A stretch of DNA of 64,000 nt. It comes from Bacillota bacterium. Lineage in GTDB: Bacteria > Bacillota > Clostridia > Peptostreptococcales > Acidaminobacteraceae. The position numbers and the translations under genes were made by a program. The number at the start of each line of letters is the position of its first letter. The stretch's first letter is position 1. This document shows positions 15,831 through 24,245 of this stretch, piece after piece. The stretch is from contig JAIUOA010000005.1 in assembly GCA_020161295.1 (NCBI GenBank), forward strand, positions 99,617-163,616. The letters are read 5' to 3'. Under the pieces are notes generated by a model, which was not told the DNA's origin, ran no database searches, and saw only the letters and a program-made list of their open reading frames with translations.

Positions 15831-17116
15831 TCAATTTATTACATACCTCGTCAATCTGCCGCTCCCCACTTTCTTTATCAGGTCTTTAGCGAGCATCTCA
15901 TTGAGCATATTTACCGCTTGTGTCGTTCCAACCCCAAGTGCTTCTTCAACATCGTTACGAGTAATTTCCTTTTGCTTTCAAACAAATACAGTATGGGCAA
16001 ATACGTCTCTTCCCCTAAGCTTATTTTTTGTGCATGTATATTGGGCAGAATAACTCGGAATGCACCTTCAACATTTTCAAATTCGGTTGTCCATGTAGTC
16101 CTTTATAGCAACTCATGATTTTACTGATGCCAGTGCCATAGGCTTCTATCAATTTCATTCGATAAAAACAGACTTGCAAATTTTTCATTTCTAGCCTGTG
16201 ATGCTCCAAGCATTGCTGCTTCCAAAGACATTCCTGCGACTAATCCCCCAAGTGAAATGATATCTAAACGATCTGAATAGAGATTAATAATGGTATTGCC
16301 ACTAAAAGCATATTCTCTGTGGACAATCGCATTGAGTAATGCCTCATGTACTGCATCTTCCGGATAATCTCTTTCATCTCTACGTAGCAACTCATGAAAA
16401 GCAGCTTTCGTTCCGTTATAAAAATCAATGGTCTTAAATGCATCTGTAAGCTGATCAAATAAAGATCCGGTCAGTTCCTTTCGATCTTTAAATACCAATT
16501 TGTCTGTCCCTTGAAAGACAGCAAACTTAATGGAATGCTTGCATTGATCTGAAACCAGTAATCCCAGATTTGTGTAAATATCATCCCCAGTTAGTATCCC
16601 TAAGTTTTTCATCTGCACCTGTGAACATTCCAGTTGTCTCAGTGCCATTTCTCTATTCAAACTAGCAAAAGTCAAATCTTGAACAAGTGATCGATTGTTT
16701 TCAAAAGACTCCCCATCGGTCATTTTTATCATCATACGTATAGCATCTTCCGATGCAGGTGCAGAGATGGTTCCGCTTCGAACATAGACCCCAGATGGTT
16801 TCAGTCCTTTGTCTGTTAAATAATAGGGCTTTTTTGTTCCTTGTTGAACGGTTATCTTAATAATATTCTTGCTTTCTTTCATTATCAATTCGATATTTGT
16901 AAACATAGAAGCATCTGGGCGAATGCTGTCTCGTACTGCATTTGAAATTTGTTGCATTACAAAATCCGGATTTTCAAGACCAGATATTTCCCCATTATCT
17001 TGAACTCCAATATATATCGTGCCACCGTTGGTATTAACAAATGCCACCACTTCCTTTTTCACTTCAGGCGTGTAGACTTCTTTTATTTCAATGCTTTCTC
17101 TTTCATACATACTCAT
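15831..17116 (-). pseudogene. AlbA_2-domain ATP-binding transcriptional regulator, frameshifted
   Basis: The intact 5' part (16121-17116) encodes an AlbA_2/Schlafen-like domain (ESIEIKE...VAFVNTNGGTIYIGVQDNGEI) and an HATPase_c_4-like region (PEDAVHEALLNAIVHREYAFSGN). The family continues with RLGLIExWGTGIxKI and a C-terminal winged helix. Here the segment KLIEAYGTGISKIM is in another frame after an A5 run at 16164-16168. Near 16085 the frame shifts back (FENVEGAFRVILPNIHAQ), and near 15972 it shifts again into a wHTH ending at a TGA at 15831-15833 (EITRNDVEEALGVGTTQAV). Three single-base indels in about 200 bases make it a pseudogene, unless the assembly is wrong. It is next to a mobile recombinase. 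Confidence 0.8.
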
Positions 17117-17159
17117 AATATCACCCTTTATATCAGTTTATATCACTTCTGCCACAATT

Positions 17160-17172
17160 CTATCACTGATAG
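17160..17172. promoter_or_regulatory. tetO-like palindrome upstream of the AlbA_2 pseudogene
   Basis: CTATCACTGATAG is a 13-bp palindrome around a central C; its complement CTATCAGTGATAG equals the core of the classical tet operator. It lies 44 bases upstream of the pseudogene start and 146 bases before the recombinase start. It could be the site of a TetR-type or unrelated repressor. Confidence 0.35.
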
Positions 17173-17317
17173 TGTTAGAAAACAAGTCAATAGAAATTAA
17201 AATGCGAATCAAAGTTTCTTCCGTTCTGTAATCTGACACCCATAATTTCCGTCTATGATGATCCTTTTGCACAGGCGGCATACGCCTATAGTCTAATAGA
17301 AAGCGAGGTGTAGATAA

Positions 17318-18886
17318 TTGGCAACAAATAGAACTGTTACGGTTCTTCCAGCTAGAAAACATGCCCGAAAAGATAGCGATGAAGAAAAACCAAAACTCCG
17401 TGTTGCTGCCTACTGTAGGGTTTCAACCGACAGTGACGAACAGGCTACCAGCTACGATGCGCAGATCGAGCATTACACAGCTTACATCAACGGCCATCCG
17501 GACTGGACACTGGCAGGTATCTATGCGGATGACGGCATCTCCGGCACCAACACCAAGAAGCGCGAAGAATTCAACCGAATGATCGATGAGTGCATGGCTG
17601 GCAGCATCGACATGGTCATTACAAAATCCATCAGCAGGTTTGCCCGCAATACCCTGGACTGCCTGAAATATATCCGGCAGCTTAAGGAAAAGAGCATACC
17701 CGTTTTCTTCGAGAAGGAAAACATAAATTCCATGGATTCCAAGGGCGAGGTCATGCTCACCATTATGGCTTCTCTTGCCCAGCAGGAAAGCCAGTCCCTC
17801 AGCCAGAACGTCAAGCTGGGGCTTCAGTACCGCTACCAGCAGGGCGAAATCCAGGTCAACTGCAACCGATTCCTCGGGTTTACAAAGGATGAGAATAAGC
17901 GCCTGATCGTTGTCCCTGAGGAAGCAGAAATCATAAAGCGCATCTACCGGGAATACCTCGAAGGTGCCAGCATGCTGAAAATCAAGCGTGGTCTTGAAGC
18001 AGACGGCATTCTTAATGGTGCTGGAAATGAAAAATGGCATACCAGCAATATCAATCAAATCCTACGAAATGAAAAGTATATTGGGGATGCCCTTTTACAG
18101 AAAACATACACCACTGACTTCCTCACAAAGACTCGAGTAAAGAACCACGGCGTCGTCCCACAGTATTATGTGGAAAACAGCCATGAGGCCATCATCCCGC
18201 GTGAAATATTCATGCAGGTGCAGGAGGAACTCATCCAACGCCGCATCGTCCACACCAGCCCGAACGGTAAGAACAGGACCTTCAGCTGCATCCACTGTTT
18301 CTCTAACATGATTGTCTGTGGTGGCTGCGGCGAGGTGTTCCGAAGGGTCCGCTGGAACAACCGAGGTAAGAAGTCCATAGTCTGGAGGTGTGTCAGCCGC
18401 TTGGAGAACACAGGCTTGTTCTGCGAAGCCCGAACGGTACTTGAGAGCTCCTTAGAGCAAGTGATGGTCACGGCCATCAATCAAGCATTATGTAATAAAG
18501 ATCATTTTCTCATTACGTTGCAGAAAAACATCGAAACCGTTATTTGCCACGAAAACAGTCATACCCTTACTGCAATCGATAAACGGCTTACAGAACTTCA
18601 AGCAGAGCTCTTGAAGCTCGCCAGCTCAAAGGCTGACTACGAGAAGGTTGGCGATGAAATCTATCGCCTGCGTGAGGAGAAACAAAAGGCTCAATTCGAA
18701 AACCTAGGTCGGGATGAACTGCAAAAACGTATCACCGACATGAGCTCATTTCTTCAGGAGCAACCCACTGCCCTGACCAAATACGACGAGGCACTTGTTC
18801 GGCGGCTGATTGAAAAGGTTACTGTATACGAGGACAAATTCACCGTGGAATTCAAGTCCGGATTGACGGTGGATGTAAATGAATAA
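17318..18886 (+). CDS. large serine recombinase (site-specific integrase)
   Basis: A 522-residue large serine recombinase. The resolvase domain (about residues 28-170) has the nucleophile Ser36 in [15 protein letters not shown] and [11 protein letters not shown]. The Recombinase domain (about 190-290) has [13 protein letters not shown] and [14 protein letters not shown] zinc ribbon follows ([10 protein letters not shown]...WRC), then a coiled coil before the C-terminus. Translation starts at TTG 17318, eight bases after GCGAGGTG. Codon use is clearly G+C-richer than the flanks, so it was acquired. It would catalyse integration and excision of an element; it sits beside a broken AlbA_2 gene. 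A 39-residue open tail ends just upstream, possibly a remnant of an adjacent element gene. Confidence 0.92.
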   Translation: MATNRTVTVLPARKHARKDSDEEKPKLRVAAYCRVSTDSDEQATSYDAQIEHYTAYINGHPDWTLAGIYADDGISGTNTKKREEFNRMIDECMAGSIDMVITKSISRFARNTLDCLKYIRQLKEKSIPVFFEKENINSMDSKGEVMLTIMASLAQQESQSLSQNVKLGLQYRYQQGEIQVNCNRFLGFTKDENKRLIVVPEEAEIIKRIYREYLEGASMLKIKRGLEADGILNGAGNEKWHTSNINQILRNEKYIGDALLQKTYTTDFLTKTRVKNHGVVPQYYVENSHEAIIPREIFMQVQEELIQRRIVHTSPNGKNRTFSCIHCFSNMIVCGGCGEVFRRVRWNNRGKKSIVWRCVSRLENTGLFCEARTVLESSLEQVMVTAINQALCNKDHFLITLQKNIETVICHENSHTLTAIDKRLTELQAELLKLASSKADYEKVGDEIYRLREEKQKAQFENLGRDELQKRITDMSSFLQEQPTALTKYDEALVRRLIEKVTVYEDKFTVEFKSGLTVDVNE

Positions 18887-18899
18887 GGTTGAAAACGAA

Positions 18900-18936
18900 C
18901 AAGGCACTCTACTGAATTGTGAAGTAGGGTGCCTTG
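18900..18936 (+). terminator. hairpin terminator after the recombinase
   Basis: CAAGGCACTCTACT / AGTAGGGTGCCTTG form a 14-bp stem (one G-U pair) with a 9-base loop just past the recombinase stop. There is no strong T run after it, only ATTATC, so it may work less efficiently or as a bidirectional barrier to the convergent gene. Confidence 0.55.
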
Positions 18937-18940
18937 ATTA

Positions 18941-19900
18941 TCATAATTCTAAGCGTTCAAAAATCCGATAACATAAATAGGTCAAATATGGTGATGGCAT
19001 TTTTTTCTGCCCAAAATCCCAATCTTTCAATTTCAGATATACAGATTCAGGTGTGAAAAAACCATCATTATCTTGTTTGTTTCTTATGTGAGCAATCATT
19101 TCAAGATAACGCAGGTCATGCCGCACAAACTCATATTTGCTTAGTACTCCGGCTACACTGACAATATCATACCAGCACGATGGCGCTTTCAATTTACGAA
19201 AGTCCGTCCCCATGTAGAACATATACGGATGCTGACCAAGGCTGTTTTCCCAAAGGCTTAGCAGCACTTTGACGGAGGAAACTGCAACCTGGGAATCCCT
19301 ATACTCCGGTATATATGATAATAAATTGGCCATTATCAGTGTCGCGTATGGACAGCAATCGTCCTTTCTCCCAGGACCACGGAATTTGCCAAGCTCAGGA
19401 GACACGGCGCAAGGGAATCCGTTATCACAATATAAAGATACCAGATGGTCAACTCCTTGCTTGATGAATTCATGGTATTCCACACCTGCCTTTAAAAGAG
19501 CAAGCAGAAGTAGCGGAGCATCGCACAGACACCAACTGAATACATCCACACCCGCTCCGCCAAAATGCTTTGGTACATTGGTCATAGACTGATAAATACC
19601 GTGATTATCCTTATGCTTAAGAATTTCATCAATGGCATCATTGATTTCGGGAACTTCTGCTCCGAAGCCGAGGTCCAGCAGAAACAGCAGCTTGTGTATC
19701 GGTAAATCGGGATTTTTATGATTTGTTACTAGAGTACCGTGAAAGACTGAAACATCCGCAAGGAACTTTTGGATACGGCTATCCGCTAGTGTTGCATTTC
19801 TTAGTTCAGCAAGAGTTTCCTTTGGCTCATGGAGCAAGTGAAGATTGATCGCATATTTCAACCAGTCATCACTGCGGCTTAGTAGCTTTTTATATTCCAT
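18941..19900 (-). CDS. alpha-toroid (prenyltransferase/squalene-cyclase-like) repeat protein
   Basis: A 319-residue soluble, helix-rich protein. Repeated pieces of the type DNGFPCAV, ENSLGQHPYMFYMGTDFRKLKAPSCWYD and QDNDGFFTPESVY suggest an alpha/alpha toroid fold as in squalene-hopene cyclase or terpenoid cyclase repeat proteins. No DxDD or DCTAE cyclase motif is present, so it is unlikely to be a cyclase. The start is uncertain: AAGGAGG lies at the right distance for ATG 19900, not for the ATG that overlaps it. It follows the CopZ-like gene by 34 bases, in one operon. Function is unknown. Confidence 0.5.
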   Translation of the reverse strand: MEYKKLLSRSDDWLKYAINLHLLHEPKETLAELRNATLADSRIQKFLADVSVFHGTLVTNHKNPDLPIHKLLFLLDLGFGAEVPEINDAIDEILKHKDNHGIYQSMTNVPKHFGGAGVDVFSWCLCDAPLLLLALLKAGVEYHEFIKQGVDHLVSLYCDNGFPCAVSPELGKFRGPGRKDDCCPYATLIMANLLSYIPEYRDSQVAVSSVKVLLSLWENSLGQHPYMFYMGTDFRKLKAPSCWYDIVSVAGVLSKYEFVRHDLRYLEMIAHIRNKQDNDGFFTPESVYLKLKDWDFGQKKMPSPYLTYLCYRIFERLEL

Positions 19901-19934
19901 TTTTGCGATCATCCTCCTTTTCGTTAAGCTCAAT

Positions 19935-20417
<483 letters not shown>

Positions 20418-20776
20418 ATCCGAATCCTCCGTTTACACATTATTTTAAGTCACGATTGATTTGCGTAACCACTCTGGCCACATAACCTCGGATTTTTCAA
20501 AAACATCTAAATCGACCACTGCAAGTCCATGTTATCTAAATCGACCACACGCAAACCCATGTTATCTAAATCGCTCTGTCACGTTCAAAATCATGCCTTT
20601 GGACTTGTTTCCACAAACAGATATTTTCACGATTTTCACACATCAGATTTTTACTCTGAAATCCCGGAAAGCTTTTATTTCAAGGCTTTTCTACACTCTT
20701 ACTTATCTACCCTTGACATCAATACTACCGTCTCCACGTGCTTGGAGTTGCATTGATAGCTATCAATATCGTTTTT
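20418..20776. other. intergenic stretch with three direct repeats
   Basis: This 359-base gap between the CopZ-like start and the second recombinase stop contains no credible gene. Three spaced copies of ATCTAAATCG begin at 20505, 20534 and 20564, the first two extended as ATCTAAATCGACCAC and copies two and three preceded by CCATGTT. The rest (20581-20776) shows no strong ORF or hairpin that I can support. Confidence 0.5.
20505..20573. repeat. three 29-30-bp direct repeats, possibly an IS21-type end
   Basis: ATCTAAATCGACCAC, ATCTAAATCGACCAC and ATCTAAATCG occur at spacings of 29 and 30 bases. Multiple terminal repeats of GTGGTCGATTTAGAT type, read on the minus strand, are reminiscent of IS21-family ends. 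No istA or istB gene is nearby, so this would be a remnant. Confidence 0.35.
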
Positions 20777-22507
20777 TCAACCCCTATCGTCCTCACGATT
20801 TGACGGCAATATTGTAACCACATCAGTACCTTTTGACGGCAATACACTCGAATCTTTTTTCCTACCGTCAATTCTATATTTCTCGCCATTTACCGTATTG
20901 TCTAGACCTGTTTTATAGATAAACGTAATATAATAGGGATCTACTTCTCCATTTTCATCTGTTTTTCCAATTATCACTTTTTCAATTAAGCTTTCAAAAA
21001 TATGACGATCAAACTTATTAAGCTTAATGTTGCTATTTAGTGCTGCCTTTAATCGATCAATTCGTTTTTTTAGTTCTACTTCATGTTCTAATTTCAGATT
21101 AAATCCTTCAATTTTGTCTTTAAGATTTTTTTCTTCCTCACTAAGTTCATTCATAGAATTTTCAAATAAAGTTTTATCTAATTGATCATCTAGCAAAAGT
21201 TCTAAAATCTTTTTCTTTTTCTTTTGCACTTCATAATACTTACGCTCATGAGTTTTAATCTTCTGCGCCACTGTTTCAACACCGAGCGTGTTTTCTACTC
21301 TTTTAACAAAGCTTTCAACGAGCTCTCTGTCTTTACCCGATATCATCGCATATGACTCTAAAAATGCAGATTCAATAATATCTTCAGATATACCTTTACT
21401 ATGTTCGCAGTTTTTCTTTCCCTGTTTGGTGTTGTTCATGCATTGCCAAATGACTTTCATATATTTAGTACTTGAATGCCAAGCACGTCTAGATAAATGG
21501 CTTGAACAGTACCCACATTCTAACATGCTACTAAATGCATATTGTCTGCTGAATTTTTGCCTTGATGCATTTAATCCTTTAGGTTTCCTCTCATAACTTC
21601 GTTTGCTTAGCCACTTTAGAGCTGCATCATAAGTATACCTATCAATAATCGCTTCATGGTGATCTTTAATATAATATTTGTCTTCTTCACCGTTATTGGC
21701 AAGTCTACGCTTACTAATCGGATCAACCGTATAAGATTTACCCATTAGTAGATCGCCAACGTACTTTTCATTCTTGATAATTCTAATGATTGAACCATTG
21801 GTCCATTTATTCCCCAGTAGCGTTTTAATACCGCGTTCGTTTAACTCTCTGCATATGATGGTTGCACCTATGCCTTCTACATATCTGCTATATATATATT
21901 GTATAACTTCCGCTTGTTCATGATTTATGGAAATCGATTTAGTTTGTTTATCGTAATCATATCCCATGCAGCCTTGAAAGCCAATCATTTCACCGCGCTT
22001 CATTTTCATCTTAAGGCCTTTTTTCACATTCTCAGAAATATTCTCTACTTCTTGCTGAGCTACTGAACTGAGGATTGTAAGAAGAAGTTCACCATCCATT
22101 GTCATCGTATTAATATTTTCATCTTCAAAGAATACGGCAACACCCTTTTCCTTCAGCATGCGAACATATTTCAGAGTGTCGTATGTATTCCTAGCAAATC
22201 GAGAGATTGACTTTGTAATAATCATATCGATTTCATCATTCATTGCATCGTTAATCAATCTTAAAAAATCTAGTCTTTTCTTAACTTGTGTTCCTGTGAT
22301 AGCAGCATCTGCATATACGCCAGCATAATGCCATTCTTTTTTTTCGTTAATTAACTGCGTATAATACTGTTTCTGAGAATCATAACTACTCAACTGTTCC
22401 AATTCATCCGTACTCACTCTACAATAAGCAGCTACTCTCATACGTTCAACTCTATTTCCCGAAACATGTCTAGAAGGCTTTGTCGCCTTAATTTCTTGAA
22501 TTTTCAT
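20777..22507 (-). CDS. large serine recombinase (integrase of the mobilizable element)
   Basis: A 576-residue large serine recombinase. The resolvase domain has Ser32 in AAYCRVST, then SSYDSQ and [10 protein letters not shown]. The Recombinase domain includes VIQYIYSRYVEGIGA and IIKNEKYVGDLLMG, followed by a zinc ribbon (ECGYCSSHLSRRAW, WQCMN) and a long coiled coil (about 440-510). ATG 22507 follows AAAGGAGG; the upstream in-frame ATG at 22558 has no such site. Codon use is AT-rich, unlike the other recombinase at 17318, so the two come from different elements. It lies next to a SHOCT-like gene and sigma/HTH genes, as in many Clostridia IMEs. Confidence 0.92.
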   Translation of the reverse strand: MKIQEIKATKPSRHVSGNRVERMRVAAYCRVSTDELEQLSSYDSQKQYYTQLINEKKEWHYAGVYADAAITGTQVKKRLDFLRLINDAMNDEIDMIITKSISRFARNTYDTLKYVRMLKEKGVAVFFEDENINTMTMDGELLLTILSSVAQQEVENISENVKKGLKMKMKRGEMIGFQGCMGYDYDKQTKSISINHEQAEVIQYIYSRYVEGIGATIICRELNERGIKTLLGNKWTNGSIIRIIKNEKYVGDLLMGKSYTVDPISKRRLANNGEEDKYYIKDHHEAIIDRYTYDAALKWLSKRSYERKPKGLNASRQKFSRQYAFSSMLECGYCSSHLSRRAWHSSTKYMKVIWQCMNNTKQGKKNCEHSKGISEDIIESAFLESYAMISGKDRELVESFVKRVENTLGVETVAQKIKTHERKYYEVQKKKKKILELLLDDQLDKTLFENSMNELSEEEKNLKDKIEGFNLKLEHEVELKKRIDRLKAALNSNIKLNKFDRHIFESLIEKVIIGKTDENGEVDPYYITFIYKTGLDNTVNGEKYRIDGRKKDSSVLPSKGTDVVTILPSNREDDRG

Positions 22508-22594
22508 AAGCCTCCTTTTGCACACATTACGTACACCGTTGATACCTAATACTAGCATGTAACATTAGCAAATGCAATATATTTACATAGCCGA

Positions 22595-22774
22595 TTATAA
22601 TGAGATTTTTTGCACCCCATAATTTTTCATGATTTCCTTTTTAATTGATAACATTTCATCTTTAGAAAGCAACTTTTGTTCATATACATAATTGAGCATC
22701 ACTAATTCCTGACTGTACTGAAATAATTTTTTATTGATATTGCTCATTTTATCTGAAATTATTGGTTCCTCCAT
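22595..22774 (-). CDS. SHOCT-like 59-residue protein
   Basis: An open frame of 59 residues starts at ATG 22774, nine bases after GAGGAGG, and ends at TAA 22595. The core QELVMLNYVYEQKLLSKDEM followed by IKKEIMKNYG is the SHOCT pattern (helix, KLLSKDE-type turn, helix). It precedes the recombinase gene by 87 bases in the same direction, where many Firmicute integrative elements carry a small protein of this kind. SHOCT domains mediate protein contacts; here it may modulate the recombinase, which is inference. Confidence 0.65.
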   Translation of the reverse strand: MEEPIISDKMSNINKKLFQYSQELVMLNYVYEQKLLSKDEMLSIKKEIMKNYGVQKISL

Positions 22775-23098
22775 TTAGAAAACCCTCCTCATTTGAGATT
22801 AATAAAATGTCCTTGCAAATCGCAACTGGAAATTGCAACATAGGAATTTCACCCCTACCAACTACAGTAGTTGCTTTCATGGCGTGCGGTGGACTGGTTA
22901 CCACTCAAGCTATGACTAAACAAAAGTATCATTATAACGATAATGTGTCTTGGCCGATAGACTCCCACATCTATTTTCAAAGCATTACACGCTCCGGATT
23001 AGATCCATCTTGGCGTTACTTATACAGCTCTCATTATCGAACGTTTTTGCAAGGACTATTCAATTGTCAAAGTTCACAGACAGTTTTATATGCCCACC
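22775..23098. ncRNA. structured non-coding region between HTH_16 and SHOCT genes
   Basis: This stretch has no credible coding frame; a plus-strand frame of 115 codons has no ribosome binding site and an odd composition. It is unusually G+C-rich for its surroundings and contains several inverted repeats: CAACTACAGTAGTTG (22859-22873), GTGG/CCAC around ACTGGTTA at about 22890-22905, and related GCAACT / AATTGC pieces near 22822-22838. From memory, this kind of sequence recurs at the same place in related Clostridia elements, but I could not check. It could be a leader RNA, an excision site or another regulatory element. Confidence 0.35.
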
Positions 23099-23124
23099 AA
23101 AATCCATAATAAATTATGGATTTT
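23099..23124. terminator. perfect 12-bp inverted repeat, terminator of the sigma/HTH_16 operon
   Basis: AAAATCCATAAT, a 2-base spacer and ATTATGGATTTT form a perfect 12-bp inverted repeat with A/T runs on both outer sides. It sits 46 bases beyond the HTH_16 stop on the minus strand; a second short hairpin (GGCTAT...ATAGC) lies between them at about 23137-23154. It may work in both directions. Confidence 0.6.
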
Positions 23125-23169
23125 GATCTACACATAAATTGAGAGCTATCTTCATAGCCCTCACCAGCT

Positions 23170-23433
23170 TTAAATTTGAATTTTAAATTCGAGTACCGAT
23201 TTTATTAACTTATTCTCAAGTTGGCATCTGATGGTTTCATCCATGTACTTGTATTCGTTTCCATATTCATCATAAAGCCGCTTCGTTGCCAGCTCCTTCA
23301 AATAAGGCATATAATGATCGATAATCATTTTAACGCATGCGACGTCGCCCCCCACAGCTTGAATGATTACATCAAAATCGAGTGGCGTGATGTGACTGTT
23401 TGAAACTTTTGAAAAATCTAAATGATCAATCAT
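23170..23433 (-). CDS. HTH_16 domain protein (Tn916 Orf8-like regulator)
   Basis: An 87-residue protein of the helix-turn-helix type found in conjugative transposons (Tn916 Orf8-like, HTH_16). It shows the family pattern DFDVIIQAVGGDVACVKMIIDHYMPYLKELATKRLYDEYGN, then an arginine-and-leucine-rich tail. In Tn916-type elements the partner of a small sigma-like protein controls transfer or excision genes. It overlaps the sigma gene by 8 bases, so the two are translationally coupled. Start by GGAGGA site. Confidence 0.8.
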   Translation of the reverse strand: MIDHLDFSKVSNSHITPLDFDVIIQAVGGDVACVKMIIDHYMPYLKELATKRLYDEYGNEYKYMDETIRCQLENKLIKSVLEFKIQI

Positions 23434-23839
23434 TGGCTTCCTCCATGTAATTTTTTAGTTTGATAAGTATTTTCTTGTGTTGATTGTAAATTGTACGCTC
23501 AACAACATTCATTTGTTCAGATATGTCTTTTGGTTTAAAACCGGTAAAATGAATCAGTAGAATTAACTCTCTTTCTCTCGCTGTCAGTTTTTGAAGTGCT
23601 TCTAACAAATCCGGATCTTTAATTGAAATCTCAAGACCCTTGACGATAAAATCAGGAATAACAATCTCTGCAATATCTGACTTGCCTTCAATCAAAGAAA
23701 AATCAGATATCATGAGCTCTCTACTTCTCAACCTCTTTTCATATTTCTCGATATTTCGAAGCTCATTCCTCAAACAAGTCTTGATAAAACTGTCAAATTT
23801 CATGCATACAATCTGCTCAACGGAAGGAGATTGATTCAT
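23426..23839 (-). CDS. sigma-70-like regulator (Tn916 Orf7-like)
   Basis: A 137-residue sigma-like protein. The C-terminal region-4 helix-turn-helix is LTARERELILLIHFTGFKPKDISEQMNVVERTIYNQHKKI, and the N-terminal part is a reduced region 2 (FDSFIKTCLRNELRN). It corresponds to the regulator of conjugative-transposon transfer functions. The codon at 23863 is in frame, but GGGGGG six bases before ATG 23839 marks the start. Upstream (23870-23940) is an inverted repeat around CAAGTTG that may be its operator. It is coupled with the HTH_16 gene. Confidence 0.85.
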   Translation of the reverse strand: MNQSPSVEQIVCMKFDSFIKTCLRNELRNIEKYEKRLRSRELMISDFSLIEGKSDIAEIVIPDFIVKGLEISIKDPDLLEALQKLTARERELILLIHFTGFKPKDISEQMNVVERTIYNQHKKILIKLKNYMEEAND

Positions 23840-24245
23840 CCAAATCCCCCCTTTCCTTAGCAAAACTCATTTGGGTCAATTTATTTAGACGATTATTCAA
23901 GTTGTATTTTCGGTTTCAACTAATACAACAACTTGAGTCACGATTTTTTGAAAGTTATCAATATAAATTTTGATTAACTACTATTTGGGAAAAAATTTCA
24001 CATCGAAATAATCATAAACGCTTAAAACTCTAAGTTCGCACCTAGCTATTTGCGTTGAAAATAAAAAAAAGAAATGAATCGGTTAAAGTAACCAACACAC
24101 TTCTTTTGTTTTGCAATATTTTTTTGCCTTTCCATACACACATTACTCAATCATTACAAATCAGCGATGCAATCGTCCTTTTTTCAAGTATAATTTTATG
24201 TCTATATCTGCATTCAAACAACTATTCACCCTTGTATTTCCAAAA
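23840..24245. other. intergenic region between SIR2 gene and sigma gene
   Basis: About 400 AT-rich bases without a credible gene. CAAGTTGTAT (about 23899-23908) and ATACAACAACTTG (about 23925-23937) form an interrupted inverted repeat just upstream of the sigma gene, a possible operator. Otherwise I see nothing in it. Confidence 0.5.

Noticed and set aside
17423..18058. Minus-strand frame of 211 codons
   Set aside because: It is the antisense shadow of the serine recombinase and shows no domain; high-GC codon bias produces it.
20505..20573. Short CRISPR-like array
   Set aside because: Only three copies of a 10- to 15-base unit with spacers similar to each other, and no cas genes; direct repeats of an element end fit better.
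22762..23109. Plus-strand frame of 115 codons
   Set aside because: No ribosome binding site; it overlaps the start of the SHOCT-like gene on the other strand and covers a palindrome-rich region better explained as non-coding.
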